A stretch of 64,000 nt of DNA from Pyrenopolyporus hunteri (taxonomy: Eukaryota; Ascomycota; Sordariomycetes; Xylariales; Hypoxylaceae). The stretch covers positions 620,001-684,000 of the forward strand of contig CADCXC010000038.1 of NCBI GenBank assembly GCA_902806595.1. Direction: 5' to 3'. Positions 1 through 13,462 of this stretch are shown here, one piece after another. The translations under genes were made by a program, and so were the position numbers. How positions within the stretch are numbered: position 1 is the first letter of the stretch; each line of letters starts with the position of its first letter. The notes under the pieces were generated by a model that was not told where the DNA came from, did no database searches, and worked only from the letters and a program-made list of their open reading frames with translations.

Positions 1-2860
1 TAGGTTTGCGCTCCTGAAAGCTAACCTCCTGCAGCTCGACATCACTACTGCATACAACGTACATGTGCACCGTCCACTAAGGTGCTGGGCGCGTGGGCCA
101 CGGTGGCTTGTTTCCCTGTTTAGCCACGCACTGCCATCCGCTAGTCGTCACCATCCCCTCGTCATCGGTCTTCGCTTCTGATGTTCTGATGCAAGTCGAG
201 ACTTACCAAGAGAGGCGCTGCATCACCATTGCGGTATAAGAGAGGGGTAGAAACAATGAGCCGTTCGTTCGCTTGTGGCGCTTTATGCCACGTACATTTC
301 TCGTATGGGAATAGTTCATGTTTCCATAGGTATTCTTTTTGCGTCCATCTACGAACGTATACGCTAAGTGTACCCGTGGACGTGGGTGTCGGTGTAAGTG
401 GTTGCGAAGTTCTCCCAAAGGTCCTAACGTTGGCTCGGTTAATCGCATGGGATCGGCTTCATTTACCGGTATATCGCTGCCTATTGCAACTTGCGAACGA
501 CTCTGTACCTCAGAGGTACCGGGACTCGTCCTTTTTCTCTCCTACATGTAGGTGCTGAGCTGCAACACGCTTAGCCCTCGGGCGCACAGTGCTACTTCTG
601 CTAGCGGCGCGCCCCCCCGCGAATGGAATTGCGCAGCCGGTGGCCAGAATTACCAGAAGCAGAACTCTGACACCGTACTGTCCTTTCGCTTCCTTTCGAG
701 TTCCGAAACTCGTCTCCCTAGCCCTTTGAACGATTTTTGAAACGCCGTTCGAATAATCCCCTGCTGATCGTTATAATGGCGCCTCGCAACAATGAATTCG
801 TCTCTTTCTTCCGCGACAATCGCTCTCCACGTCTCTGCAGGACAGTGTGGAGGCCGCCAATATTGAAAGACCGTACCCTAGACGTATACATTCTATGTGA
901 CGCTCGCAAGTACCACTAGTACCGAGGCGATACATACAACAGGATGACCTACAGAGGTGGGTACGTAATGGGCCGTGGGCCGTGGACCGTGGACCGTGGG
1001 CCAGGAGGAGCTCTCTCCTTTGGTTCACTTGTACCTACATGACCTAGCACCTGATCCCGGTCCGCAGCATAGCTACTCTACATACCCATAGTACCTCACC
1101 TATCCTCACCCCCTGGTCCTTCGATGCGACCGTGCGAAGCAATTTAAACATGCGCCTCGGACAATTCTGATTGGACCTCGCCGAACCGACAATCCACGTT
1201 TATTTGCCAGTTGAGATTACTGGTCCACCGTCGATCTGGATCCGTCGCTCGCTACCTATTATCGGTGGCCTGAATGGCTGAAATGGCTGTAAATTCTGCC
1301 CTTCTGAGCTCTAGGGGCGGGACGAAGGCTCGAAAAGGTGGTGCTACGAATCGTAGGGGTCGTCTTCTCACCTCTTATCTTCGAAGCACACGCCCGAGAA
1401 TGGCTCTTGTCCATCCGCACGGACATGAAAATCCTCAATATATAAGGGGTAGCGACCAAGCCAAGCTAAGCATGTCCGCCTGCATATGGAGTCTAGATGA
1501 AAGTTCGGGGTCGCGCGTATAAAATACGTCTCTGGTCCGTTGCCCGAAACGGGAGCCACGAACCCTTTTTTTCTCTCCTCCGACACGAAAGACCTAGACC
1601 TGGGCCTGGGGGCTTTTTCCAGTAAAAGGGGTCCTCGGCAAGGCTTACCCAAACATTGACCCTCGCTTGGCGATAGTCGAATACAACATGGCCCGTGAGC
1701 CCTGACCGGATGTGTGAAACGCGTTCGACTCTTTCTCCATATATGGATTGATGAGAAAACGCGTCATTAGAAAAGCTGTGTAGGACCCCGATCAGCCAAT
1801 CAACACGTTCGCGGGCACTTTTCGTCCCAACTCTGTAAAACCATTGAGCTGTCGGATCCGTGTCTTGATACGCACGTCTCGTGGCAGATGTCGTAGATAC
1901 CTACATGTAGGTATGTATCATAGGGAAGGTTGCCGAGCCCGATTGATTACGGCGTGCAGTTGGAGAAAACGGAAAATGATAGGTAATTTTCGTATATTCT
2001 CCTTATTCCCCTTATTGCTCTTATTTCGGTAAGCAGCACACATGTTCTGCTAACCAATAACCAACGGGGCCGGGGAATATCAGAGCTCACCGGTTCAGCA
2101 CTCACTCCGTAAGTTGAAGATCATTGGGTTTCTACGGACTATATTTTTAATAGCCCACACTAGCCCTCCTATACGTGTTGAGAGGTCAAAGTTACCGCTA
2201 TTCGTATTCTTGGCTTAGATTATCGGTCGATGAGCCAGCCGACTCAATTCTTCTCGCGAACCTTATCTGGAAAAGGAGGGCATGGCACTGCACATGACAC
2301 TGCGTTGGATCGTTGTAGATGTGATGAGCCACAGCCGTCAGCACTTAACTGTATACGTATTCATCTACTATCTCTGCCGCACGCACGCCTATCCATCATC
2401 CTACGGCGTAGTCGTGGTGGAATCGTCGTCAATTGGCAAGCACCCAGTCGTCCAAGCGTGATGCTAATAATTAGCTATTTTCCCATTACGTCGGGTCCTC
2501 AGCAGACACCGGAAGTGTTATCCCCGATACAATCCACAAGTGATGCTTATCCGATCCTACAAAAGCCGACGTTTTAATAGCATAGCCCCGATAGGTGTCG
2601 TAGCGTTATTCCACCACGTGCTCACATCTTTCCAATCATACGGGATTTCAATTGGGTATCTTTTCGCGATAGCTGAGGCGAAATCAGCATCTCTTTCACC
2701 GAGTGCGTAGAGAGCCACCTACTCTGCATGCTCTTATAGTCTTCCCAATTTGCCCGCGAACCACCAAGATCGGGCATGATATGAATCCGCGCTGGCCCCA
2801 TATACAACATGCGCAGGTACTTCTTGAATCTCTGCCGTAAACATAGGTACCTCGAATAAC
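1..2860. other. Gene-free stretch at left edge
   Basis: No reading frame here has a recognisable domain or a convincing start and intron structure. The longest open stretch (2230-2577, plus) encodes about 115 residues of no family I know. A short imperfect tandem repeat built on GGACCGTGG lies at about 969-1003. The 3' end of the THOC5-like gene begins at 2861. I see nothing else to annotate. Confidence 0.5.
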
Positions 2861-3699
2861 TTAGACGTTCTTATCGAAAAGCTTCTGGATCGGTTTGGCC
2901 GCCTGTCCGTACGAATGATTAGTACCAGCAACTGAATTTTCCTCAGCCGACGTACATCGATAAACTTCTCAAGCTCCTTGTCGAGATTCGCAAGATCGTC
3001 CTTTCTCTTCTTGTTATCCGCGATGAGCTTCTGTTTTCGCTTGAGCAGCTCCATCCGTTTCTGTTCGAGAGCCTCGCGCTCGCTACGTTCGTGCTCGATC
3101 CGCGCGATCATCAGGGTGTTCTCGTCGTCGTCGGCGTGCTCGGGCTTCAAGGCGAGAAACTCTTCGATGGGTACGAGAGGCAGCTGCTGATAAGTATGGC
3201 TGGATTCAATTAGCTCTTGCGCAAGCTGAGGCGCTGGGATCAGGTAATTGCTGGTGTAGGGATTGCTGGTCGACGTGAATGCTGGGCTTGACTGAGAAGA
3301 GTGGATTGGTGTAGAAGGTTGGCTTGAAGGAGCTTCAGCGGGTACCCACTCGTACGACTCGCAAGCCGTGATCTCTCCCTGCAGATGTCGTTGTTCGTAG
3401 TACAGATTCTGAAGCTGTAGATGTAGGCGATCGACCTCCTGGCGCGCTTCCGACGTCTGCGATTTGGTTTGGCGGGCGCCGAAATAGGCTGCTCGATGAA
3501 GGCCGCGAAGTTGCGCAAGGTTGGTGATCAAGAGCTTCTGCTGCTTGGAAGTCTCTAGTTGGGCTTCAACGGAAGCATTTTCGATAGGACCAGCTGCAGC
3601 GATCTGATCGACCAGCTTCAATGCCTGAACACGGGTATCGCGGGAGGCATCGAGCACGGTCGACAGATTCGGATCCGTGACGATATCGTCTATTGCCAT
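2861..3699 (-). CDS. THO complex subunit 5 (THOC5/Fms-interacting family)
   Basis: Predicted 261-residue protein from two exons (3699-2956 and 2902-2861) split by a 53-nt intron (2955-2903, GTACGT donor, CTAATC branch, CAG acceptor). The family belongs to the THO/TREX complex, which couples nuclear transcription to mRNA export. Recognisable blocks are the conserved stretch around LQNLYYEQRHLQGEI (about residues 95-110), an LPLVPIEEFLALKP block near the middle and a basic coiled coil (KRMELLKRKQKLIADNKKRK). The splice is needed to produce the family-like C terminus FIDAAKPIQKLFDKNV; without it the frame runs into unrelated sequence. The start is the ATG at 3699, because upstream in-frame codons look like leader sequence. 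It is head-to-head with the Izh3-like gene, 1.3 kb away. Family call is strong; its role here is inferred. Confidence 0.85.
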
Positions 3700-4971
3700 C
3701 TTGACAGGAAATGAGAAAAGGAATTCCCTTAGAAAGCGGGGATAGAGGCGCAAAGTAAGATCCGAAAATAAGCCGTCGTTCGTTAATGGGCCTTCGTCTA
3801 TTTTGGTGCGTTCGGGCGATGTAATGGTTGTTGGTGTTGACGATAAGAAATGAGGTCTTGGAGCGCCTGCGGTTCTGGATGATGGAACCAATCAGCTTTG
3901 GGTGCCAAGGTTACCGGTACCTAGCTTTCTGTTTGGCGGCCTTCCAGCCTTAGACTAGAACGGATATCCTAATCACCGCTGCCGTCATATGTCATAGGTG
4001 GGTACTTAGGTACATACTACCTAACTTCTCAGACAGCTTGAGTTAATAAAGCCCCGCGATTTTTTCGTGATTGGGCATACATATGCACCGTGGGAAATTA
4101 GGGTCTAGGTACCTACAGGTATGGTTCTGTAGTCGGGCCTTACAACAGCAGCTTCGTGAGTGTCGCGCATGTATCGTAGACCAAAGCTAGCGCCAGTACC
4201 TATTAAGTTTAACTGTGACGCCGCGGCGATGTTGAGGTTGGAGGTTTTATTCGCGTGGCTTACTCATTTGACTACCTAGGTACCTATGTGCACAGTACAG
4301 TTTGAGTCACAGTAAAAAAGCTTCCATGAATCAGTAGGTAGGTACATTCATATGCGTAGATACCTTAAGTGGCTGCACCCAAATTAACAGCTCGTCGCAG
4401 CGTCAGTTCCATTTCCATTCGTAAAAAGGTTGTACCTCATACTTTGTAGGTACAGTGCATATAGTGTGTAGGCGGTACACGTACATATATACATAGGTAC
4501 CTACATACATACAATATTGATGGGATCCGATGGTGGGGAACCTTAATTTTCCCTTGCATGAGACATTGAAATTCGGATCCAGATCTTACCTAATCGATGG
4601 TCCGTCCAGTCCGTCCAGTCCGTCTAGTCCGATTGTTTTCTCTGCCCTGACCCTCCGTTCCCCCCTCGACCAATGGCAACGATCGTCCTCCGCATGTGAA
4701 AGTTACACACTCCTCCACTTTGCCTCCAGCACTCTTCGCCATTGCACAGCGAGCAGCAAATCCGAGACCAATCTGTTCAACATATTCCTCACCTCTACAC
4801 TTTTACTGGTCAGCTGTGTGTCGTTGAGTCGGCATCTGTCTCACGCGGGCGCCTCTTACGGCTTAGAAATGCACCAGCCTTACAATTAGCTGGCACCAAC
4901 AAAAGCTTACGCTCGATCTTACACGTCGTTGACCCTTATCATAGAGCATAGAACCTCCTTTCTTTCCCACC
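3700..4971. other. Shared upstream region between THOC5-like and Izh3-like genes
   Basis: This 1.27-kb spacer holds the 5' regions of two divergently transcribed genes. It contains CCTAGGTA-type runs at about 4271-4287 and 4496-4510, and an imperfect 9-nt tandem repeat (TCCGTCCAG, about 4600-4630) roughly 350 nt upstream of the plus-strand start. I see no coding sequence. Confidence 0.5.
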
Positions 4972-6627
4972 ATGTCTTGCACCTCCTCTTTCGCCTTTGG
5001 ATCCCATCAGGACCAGTCCGGCGCCAAAACCTCCGCTACGGCCAGCCGAGGAAACCTACCGCGACGCAGACGGCATTCTTCCTTTGTACCCCGGAGGAGA
5101 CATTCGCTAGTTCAGCAGATCATGGAAGGAGAAGAAGGCCTGCTGCTTAAGGTATGTACCCGAACCATCCCCCAACTCTAAATCAAAGCTATTGTGCTAA
5201 TTAAGGAAAGGTTGACTTGTTCCTCTCGGAACTAGAGAGGAGGCTCGAGTACCTAGAAAGCTACAACGAAATGATCGACTTGGATGCGAGCATATCCAAG
5301 ACATTCTCAACCTTACAAGCGGTGCGGGAACGATGCTCTCAGGTTTCGGAAGAAGTCATCGGCGCCGGCCGACGGCGATTGCAGGTCATGGTTGAGACTT
5401 TGGACACGAGATACCACGAAGCCCTAGATGCCGCCGGCTCCATGAACGAGAAAGCACGTGTCGGCGTTGAGCTCCTCGACGGCATGCTCACGGACTTCGA
5501 AGCACGGGCCCTTAAGTTCCGCGACCAGGGGTTTGCTAATGCCGCCGACGCTGCCGGGAACTTGATGGACGAAGGCCGCAGGGTCGTGGACGAGGGCCGA
5601 CGGGTTGTGGACGAAAGCCTCGGGCGCGCCCTCGGTGTTATGGACGACGGCATCGAGCGAGCCTGGCGCGCTGCTGAATCGGTTGAGGAGCACATCCAGA
5701 GAGCGATTGCTCGTGCCCGGGAGCAAGGTCTCATTAAGTATGAGGAACTCCCCGTGCCTTGGAGAATCAACCCCCATATCCTTAGCGGGTATCGGTTCAC
5801 CGAGTCCAAGGTCGGCTGCGTCCGTTCTATGTTCGGCGTTTCGAATGAGACGGTCAATATCTGGTCTCACGCGATTGGCTTGGTGCTGATCTTGTCCATC
5901 GCCTTCTACTTCTACCCCACGTCTGCGAACTTCTCCCTCTACACGAAGACGGACGTTTTCATCGCCGCCGTCTTCTTTTTCGCGGCCTGCAAATGCTTGA
6001 TCTGCAGCACCATCTGGCACACGATGAACTGCGTTGCGGACCAAACTCTGATGGAACGCTTTGCGTGCATTGACTACACCGGCATCTCGCTACTCATCGC
6101 CGCGTCCATCATGACGACCGAGTATACCGCCTTTTATTGCGAGCCTATCAGCCGCTGGACGTACATAACCACAACTGCTGTTCTGGGCATTGCTGGCACC
6201 ATCCTTCCTTGGCACCCAAAGTTCAACGGCCAGGATATGGCGTGGTTGAGAGTCGGTTTCTTCGTGGGATTGGGTGCGACCGGATTCATGCCGGTCTTCC
6301 AGATCATCCTGACGCGAGGGCCCGCTTGGGCGCTCGAGTTCTATACCGGCTCCAACCTAATCAAGTCCCTTCTCGTCTACGTTCTCGGAGCTTGCGTATA
6401 TGCGAGCAAAGTTCCCGAGCGATGGTTCCCTGGCGCGTTTGACTACTGTGGCAATGCGCACAACCTATGGCACGTAAGTGTTGATAAAAATCCATTATGC
6501 CGTATCACCGCTAACGTAAAAATTACAGCTTGCCGTACTTGGTGGAATCCTATACCACTACGTCGCCATGCAAGAATTTTTCTCCGGCGCCTTCCGACGT
6601 GCCCAAGAGGGCTGCCCATCCTATTAA
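4972..6627 (+). CDS. IZH3: Izh3-like PAQR (adiponectin-receptor/haemolysin III) membrane protein
   Basis: Predicted 513-residue protein from three exons (4972-5151, 5211-6473, 6529-6627) with introns of 59 and 55 nt (GTATGT and GTAAGT donors, GCTAAT and GCTAAC branches). The N-terminal half is soluble: a basic segment, then the block DLFLSELERRLEYLESY (about 62-78) and an amphipathic region with repeated DEGRRVVDE units. The C-terminal half has seven hydrophobic helices of the PAQR fold. Putative zinc ligands are visible as a His in STIWHTMNC, an Asp in IDYTG and two His in HNLWHLAVLGGILYHY; the last pair appears only after the second splice. Izh proteins act in membranes and are linked to zinc and sterol/lipid homeostasis in yeast. 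The long N-terminal extension argues for Izh3 rather than Izh1/2/4. Exact ligand and signalling role are unknown. Confidence 0.9.
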
Positions 6628-6817
6628 ACAGAATCTTCAACCGATGCTTAGACACGGCATTCCGATTATTTACAATAGACCTTACAACTTCGCAAGTCCA
6701 TCGGCCATAAATATGCCTGCGCATAGTTAGCCTCCAAGTTCTAGACGAATATAGCAGCCATCGAGTTTCTTTCTTGCGAAAGCCATTCTCGGTACTCTGG
6801 CTGTCTGGTACTTGTAT

Positions 6818-7540
6818 TCAGGTTCGGAAGAATATGGCAAAGACACCAATTAGTCCGGTTATCGACATTCCCCCGAACGAAATACCAACTCGTTTCACTG
6901 CGAAAGAGACCTGTATAGTAGGCGGAGTTGTTGTATTCGTATACGATATAGGGGTCGACATAGCCGTGTGCAAGTTGGCCGAGGTAGAAAATGAGCATGA
7001 GTTATTCCGAATATTGACGATGGTTGGTGTTGGTGTTTGTGATTCTTTGAGGAAGGGGAGCACGGTCAGTGTAGCGCTGGTGACCGTGCTGGTGGACGAC
7101 GCATTCGAAAGGGAACCAGGGATCTCAAATCCGGCATTGCGGGCGCAAGTTGCTAAGTCCTCGTTCTACGTAATGTTGAGAAACGAAAGCTACGCCGTCA
7201 GGGCAGCCGAGCACATACCTCGAGGCAACAGTAGCCTGCAATGGGCGCGCAATATTTTCCCGAGTCGCAAAACCCGCTATCTGCTGCGCAGCACGACTGC
7301 TCGCGTTAGCGTTTCCCGTGATATCGAATGGCTTGTGTGGCGCCCATCTACCTGACCGAGACTAGGGTTAAAGCAATAGGTGCTCCCACGGTTCCCGCAT
7401 GGCTGCGAACCAACGCCGTAAGTCCGCTCGCAGCTAGCCGCGTCTCTTTTATGTTGGATAGTGGAGGTGCGGACGTGTTTATCCTGTGCCGAGACGAGAA
7501 ATCCGCACCAAAGCAGTAGCAAGAGCGGCAGGATGAACAT
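6818..7540 (-). CDS. Secreted cysteine-rich protein with GPI-anchor-like tail
   Basis: Predicted 204-residue protein assembled from three exons (7540-7352, 7296-7219, 7165-6818) with introns of 55 and 53 nt. It starts at ATG 7540 with a signal peptide (MFILPLLLLLWCGFLVSA), followed by a KR dibasic site of Kex2 type at about residues 31-32. A cysteine cluster follows with ten Cys, including YCFNPSLGQSCC and CDSGKYCAPIAGYCC; both junctions join Cys-rich exons in frame. The second half is Ser/Thr-rich with N-glycosylation sequons, and the protein ends in a hydrophobic tail (about GMSITGLIGVFAIFF) typical of GPI-anchor signals. It probably sits at the cell wall or plasma membrane. The gene is tail-to-tail with the Izh3-like gene, 190 nt apart. 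Function unknown. The second acceptor (ACGTAG, at 7166) was chosen because a nearby alternative AG breaks the frame. Confidence 0.72.
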
Positions 7541-9210
7541 GGCGATTGCTATGGTGAATACCGTATGTGACGACACTTCCGCGTTACGGGACACGTATAC
7601 GAATTTATGACGACGGCGTTAACGGTATAGAGATAGAAGGCAATGAGGGGCTTTATTAAAAGAAGATCGAGTGAGGATAGACTAGAAGTTGTATAAAGAA
7701 CCGAGGAGCATCATATAGGGTATTCGAAAAGATGGGATATCCGCCCTCTAATACATAATAGCAATTACCATCTACCCGCCAGCTGACCTCTTCTCGTAGC
7801 CTTCGCCGCATGTTTCAACTGTGACATGAGATCGTGATGATAAGCGTTTTATGGAATTTGGCGCTGATATATTATAGTACATGTTCCTTTCCTACAATCC
7901 CGTGGAGCTTGAGTCTAGGGGGGGATATGTAAGGGTGTAGATACACTCACATACATGTGTTCAGTATCTACCCACCTACCCACCTACCTATTCAAGGGAG
8001 AAGTAAAACTCAGCCGGGCTGAATATGGAGGGAGCAAGCATCCGCTAACGGAAAACTCCCAATGAAAGATCCCCTAGATTCTAATCGGCAGCACGGAGGC
8101 TTAATTATTAAGCCCCGAATTCTCATATCGCTACCATATAAAGCAAAACCGCCACTTGAGAGTTTCTACGTGCCAGACACCGGTCAACCACAGGCAAGCC
8201 GTATTCCGCACTACCCGCATATACCTAGGTAGGTACCTATCTACCTACCAGAAGCATCGTCTAGATTCATACCAGATCATATCTCGAGGTCCAGCGCGCC
8301 GTACACCGGCACGCCTATTACTATATGAATGGTACCTACATGGTATGTATGTATGTATGTAGGTACGTCAGGTATTGTAAGCATGCAAACGTGTATCTTT
8401 GATCATCGTAACCGCGTTAAAAAAAGAGCCAGCCCAAAGTCCAGATCCCAGATCCCATATCTCGCCCCGGAAACCAGACCTCATCTCCTCTATGGTATTC
8501 CGTCCGCTTTTCTAATTTCGCCGTCACATCTCGGAATCGGGTATCTCCCAAATTACTCCCATGGGCGGGGGGGCATCCATGAATCTTCTTTTCCCCCTCT
8601 TCGTTAAGCCATAAATAAGTAGAGGATAAAAAACGTAACCCGTAGCGTCGTTACCATGATGAATCGTAAGTAACCTCTTTGCCCGTGACCCCTTCCCACT
8701 TCCCGCTTCTTTCGAGTCCGTTGTATTTTTTTTGTTCATTGTTTCCTTGTGTAGGATTTGTGTTTTGGTCGTGTCGTGTCGTTGGATGTTTGGTTGGTAT
8801 TGTACAGAAGGAGGAAGGAAAAGACGGAAGAAAGGTAAAGCAGAGGAATTGAAAGGAAGGGAAAGGGTAAAAATAACATAACTCAGGTAATATGCATGTC
8901 CGCGCCGTAGACATTTTAGAGAAGCCTTTCCTTTTCGCCGATCGTCTATATGCTGGGGTCGTCATTATATTTGTCTTTGGACAAAAGAAACCCGGTGCTT
9001 GAGGATCTCGGCTTCCATTGGTGGTAGGTAGTATCAGTATGCCGAGACGTCCCAGTACTTTCGACGAATCGCTGTGGGTTGTTGTTACAAAAATGTCTAG
9101 TCTGATACTAAACCTTGGCCGCTTTAGACCTGACGCAAAGAGAATATGGTCGGAGATGATTTTGTAATCTTCGGAGGGATAGAGTCGCTTCGGGTCTTCA
9201 AGGTTGTATA
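7541..9210. other. Intergenic region between cysteine-rich protein gene and BUB2
   Basis: The stretch carries a long CCTAGGTA-type run at about 8221-8249 and a short ATGT tandem at about 8344-8360. A minus-strand frame at 8651-9214 spans about 187 codons but is low-complexity with no recognisable domain, and it overlaps the BUB2 3' end. I read it as non-coding 3' flank. Confidence 0.5.
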
Positions 9211-10738
9211 TCACTGTGCGTGCCTTATGATCTCTGCGTAGACGTCGTCGGGGATCATCTTGATAATTGCCAGCGCGGTTCGCTTGACCATTTCTGCTCG
9301 CAAAGCCGGGAATGATCGGAGGAGCTTGTTGGGGCTATTCGACGATTAGCACGACCCAACCCTCATTTCTCGACTTACAGTATCCGCAGGCGGGACTTAC
9401 TTCAATGAGGTAATGAGCTCGTTACGCATCATAATCAGTTGGGCGACGATACACACGATGTTCAACTGTGGTCCATAAGCGAAGAGAAAATCCCAGTGCT
9501 TCAGCACCTCCGGTAGGGGAGGGGTGCAGGCGCAGAGCGTGAGAACAGATGGGAAAGCGTATATTTCCGCCGAGAGACCCTTGGAGGTTAAGTGAAAACT
9601 CAGCTTAGGATCCACGATCGCCAACACCTTGTCGACGAGGGCCAAGCCACGATGAACCCCGTCCATCGCGCCTCGGATATACCCCGGGCACTCCTTGGTT
9701 AGGAGCGTATGAAAGGCGGCAAAGGCTTCTACCTCGCTGCGGGCCGCGTATAGGAACGGAGCAGCAAGCACGTTCATGCCCTGCACGTACGTGCCCGGCT
9801 CCGACGTGGTAGCGTCGGAGGCCTCCGTCGTGAGTGTAAGGGCGCGGGCGCGGTTCCTTGCGGACGGCGAGGACGCGTCGGTCTGCGAGACATCGCTGCG
9901 GGAGCTGCTGGCGCTGTCGGTCGGGGCAAGGGACAGTCTGCTACTTGTCGGACGACGCTCTTCTTTAGCGTCGTGAAGCTTCCATGCGATGGCGTTTAAG
10001 AGACGGATCAAACTCGCCTCGCTGACGCGGCGACGGAAGAGCGGGTCGGTCGTCAGCGTCCGGAACGTGTCGTTTCGGATCTTGGAATAGGCAGGCGAAG
10101 CACCTCGATGTACCAGCCCGAGGTAGTCGTCCGTGTTGAGGATGGGCGCATCTAGGAAAATCAACCAGAAGTAAATTCGAGTTCGGGACTAAGCCAGGTT
10201 CGTTAGTAGGGTTGTCGCGAGCGTATAATACCAAACAAAGCCGCACCATGCCGTCGCTATCGGTTCTGATGCCCTGATCTAGGACCTTCAGACGCGCGCT
10301 CTCCAAAGCGCCGTCCACATCCCCGTCAGGGGGGCCTTCTCTTATTAATCTGTCCAGAGACATGGTATCGGCCACTCTCGTAACCCTGCCCAGGGCGGTT
10401 CGTTTACTATTTAGGGATATTAGGAGGCTGTTCGGAATTGTCGACGGGGACGTCGCGTCCGAGTTCGCTCTGGTTCTTTGCGGGGATCGATTAGCGGGAT
10501 TGCGAGACACGAGCGACGCGCTCTGCTGGAACTCTCGGAGAGCTTGCTGCGATATCAAGGAGGGTTGGTTCGGGTTTCGGGCGGCGGCACCGAGATTGTG
10601 TGCCGACTGCAGTTTGCGCAGTGCTCTGTGAGTACGAGGAGATGGCGGGGCGTTGACTTGGTTCGCGATCGTGGCGGCGGAGAAAGGATTGTAGGGATGC
10701 GCGACGGGCGGGACTGATTCCCGCGTCGGGCTCGACAT
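9211..10738 (-). CDS. BUB2: Bub2/Cdc16 TBC-domain GTPase-activating protein
   Basis: Predicted 467-residue protein from three exons (10738-10247, 10188-9401, 9334-9211), with introns of 58 nt (GTGCGG donor, CTACTAAC branch) and 66 nt (GTAAGT donor, GCTAAT branch). Bub2 with Bfa1/Byr4 is the GAP for the Tem1/Spg1 GTPase and restrains mitotic exit or septation at spindle poles. The TBC domain shows the arginine finger in IRNDTFR (Arg about 207) and the glutamine finger in TYVQGMN (Gln about 300). Between them lies an insertion of about 55 Ser/Thr/Arg-rich residues. The first 140 residues are a low-complexity extension; the conserved part begins near MSLDRLIREGP. The last splice restores a family-like end (NKLLRSFPALRAEMVKRTAL). 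The start is ATG 10738; the internal Met near the conserved block is a possible alternative. Confidence 0.9.
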
Positions 10739-13462
10739 TTCGGCAGGGAAGGGGCAATAACAGCTGTAGGGAACGTTTGGATTATGGGAGATGAGCGAGT
10801 GGAAGCTATCGTCGATGTTGACGATAGAGCATGGTTGGCGTGTTCCGAGGGTTATTGGGATTTTGCGACGACTTTGGTATTGTATGGTATTGTATTGTAT
10901 TGTACAGACCACAAATCACAAATTCACAAATTATGATGGGTAAAAAACAGCTGGGCAGGAAAAGAGGTTGGATTGAGGGCTGGGGAGGCCGGGTACCTGG
11001 GTACTTAGGTACCAACCCGAAGAATAACCCCCCTCATTTCACAACGTTTGACGCGTTCCGCTCGCGTTGGCTGAAAAAGGTTATTTATTGGGGTGAAGGT
11101 ACCGGGTACCGCCTAATATGTGGTAGGTACTATACGTATCGTACACCTTATTTATAGGGCAGTATCATGAATTCTTTCAACTCATCTACTTCCCATCTTC
11201 GATTCGAACTACCTTTACCAGCAATTCGGAGCACAATGGGGGATATAGATACCTATATATACTACTACCAGAGCAGCATGTGATCAGTTCGCAGCGATGT
11301 CAAGGTGGACTATGTAAGGTAAGGTTACAATGCTAAGATCGGGCTCCTGTGGCCTCTCCACCACGGCCGGGATTGGTCGAGATGTCTCCATAGATATAGC
11401 CCCGAGGGAGGCTGCAGGTACGGTCGCTTGGCGTCTTGTTTGCATCCGGACATGCCGTAGCACAGTCCAAATCGCTTTTGCTGCGGCTTGTTCACGTAAA
11501 CCGACGACTTAGGCGCCAGTTATGGTGCCTCGGCCTTGTTGAGACATATTTCATATTTCCTATGAAATGAGATGGTCAACGTATCAGCCTGTTACAATAA
11601 AAGTCATGAGTGTTACCTGCTCGTGCTTCAGATTAGGGGTACTTGCGAATCTAATAACTTACGTTACCGTGAGTGCTTGGGATCTTAGAATCATCTTAGC
11701 TCATAGATCTCCGGAGATCCAAGAAATCCCCCATATCGACATAGGTATTCGCAGTACCGGAATAGCGAATGCGTGGTAAAAAGGCACTTACTAATCGGTA
11801 TGATACCTAGGCGGGTACATGGGCGTACGTACCTGACTGATCTTTTTTCTTCACATCTTCAGACTAGACTTTGGGGGGCATTCTGTATGATGAATCAAGC
11901 ACAAGTTCGAGGGACCATCTAATCTAATCTATTATGCCATAACACATCAGACATTAAGATCTCCCAAAGTTCTCCGTTTGTATGGAGAATTGCTGTATTT
12001 ATAATGATCGCATCAACTGGAGCAGAAATCGCGTCATCGACGCTTAGGTTGACCCCTGCAGTTTTAAGCAACCTGATTGGCTAGGTACATCATCTCTTCG
12101 CCCGATTTGGTACTTTATACAACCACTTTGTCATTTTCCCAGACGATACCTACTACGTACCTAGGTACTCGTCGACCCTGTTCTCAAGTACTCTGCATCT
12201 CTGTTCACGAGTTCCAACACATACGTCAACTGACTTCACCAAAACACTACGCTGCAGATGTCTGTCTGCGCAATCCGGCGTTATACCGAACTGCCGAGCC
12301 TCCCGCGCTTTAGGCTCCATCAGGGGAAGCAGTTATCGACCAGGAACCATGTCCCGTGTAAAAGCTGGTCTTCGGGGCGCATCACGCCTTAAATCCGTCT
12401 CGGTCGTGTAAGAAGACGAAGATACCGTATAGTAGTACATATATGCGACGTACTTGACTATTAACCAGACGTTCCCGCTAGACTTCGAAGGGTATAAGCC
12501 GGATTGCGCCATCGAGCTCTAGCCAATCCGGAGCAGCTCGTCGATCTCGGGATGGACCTTATACTACTAGCAAAAACCCTTAGCCAGGACTCCTTTATCG
12601 CCTTCTATTCATAGCCCTCGAGACTCTTCCGAACAAGATATTGTCTACATATTCTGTTCATACCTGTTCATACCTAGATCTCGTTCTCTTCAACGGCCGA
12701 CATCACGTCTCGACCTGCTAGCTCTCCCGGTGGCGATCTACGCAGTGAGACCTCTTTAAGAGGTATCCACCAGCTACGTACCCCGACTCAGCTGATAAAC
12801 ATATCCGAACTCGCCTACGGGGATAATAGACCTTCGCCTCCTCGCAATACGAGCAGACTTATCGGGATCTGACAACGGAACGCTCCCTACGTACGTTGTA
12901 GTGATAGCCTTTGCAAGGCAAACCGCAGTCCATGATTTAGAGAATTTTCTCATCACAGCAGCAAACCGAGAGTATCACGGCCGTATTACTTATATTGTGC
13001 TTACCGAAGCCCCGTATTCCTCGGTCTAACTTTTGGGCAACATACTGCCGTACGCTTGGAACGCTTTCTACCCGCTGCTTATATTGGAGATTATCAGTTC
13101 AATTGGCCGACTGTGTCCTCGTTCTGCTGTTGATTACAGTCTCTACGGCGTCTTCAAGAACAAGTCGCTCCATTGGCCTAGCTTTATCAGCGATAATTGA
13201 CACATCCCTCGTCCTAATGGCTAGCGGCGCCTCTGCATAAAAATAAACCGGGGCCAAGTTCTGGTGGTCCACGCTCATACCTTTGAGACGTCGGTCTCAT
13301 TTTAAGCGCTGGGCGATTGAACTGCTCAGTTACTTAGGAAGTGTACGGCGCTGCTGTTTTCCTGGCGCAACTTACGTATACGGGAGCCCAGTCTATATTC
13401 TACAGGCGGCGGCCGACAGCGCTTACCTCCCAACTCATCACCTCTTTATCACCACCACTACG
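10739..13462. other. Long spacer between BUB2 and sulfate permease
   Basis: It contains the BUB2 upstream region, with a TGTAT-rich tract at about 10877-10903, CCTAGGTA-like runs near 10991-11012 and 12155-12168, and the sulfate permease 5' flank. Between about 12340 and 13240 there are broken short frames, one of which (12995-13240, plus) encodes a hydrophobic 81-residue stretch. They could be a decayed gene, but I cannot name one. No intact gene is supported. Confidence 0.4.
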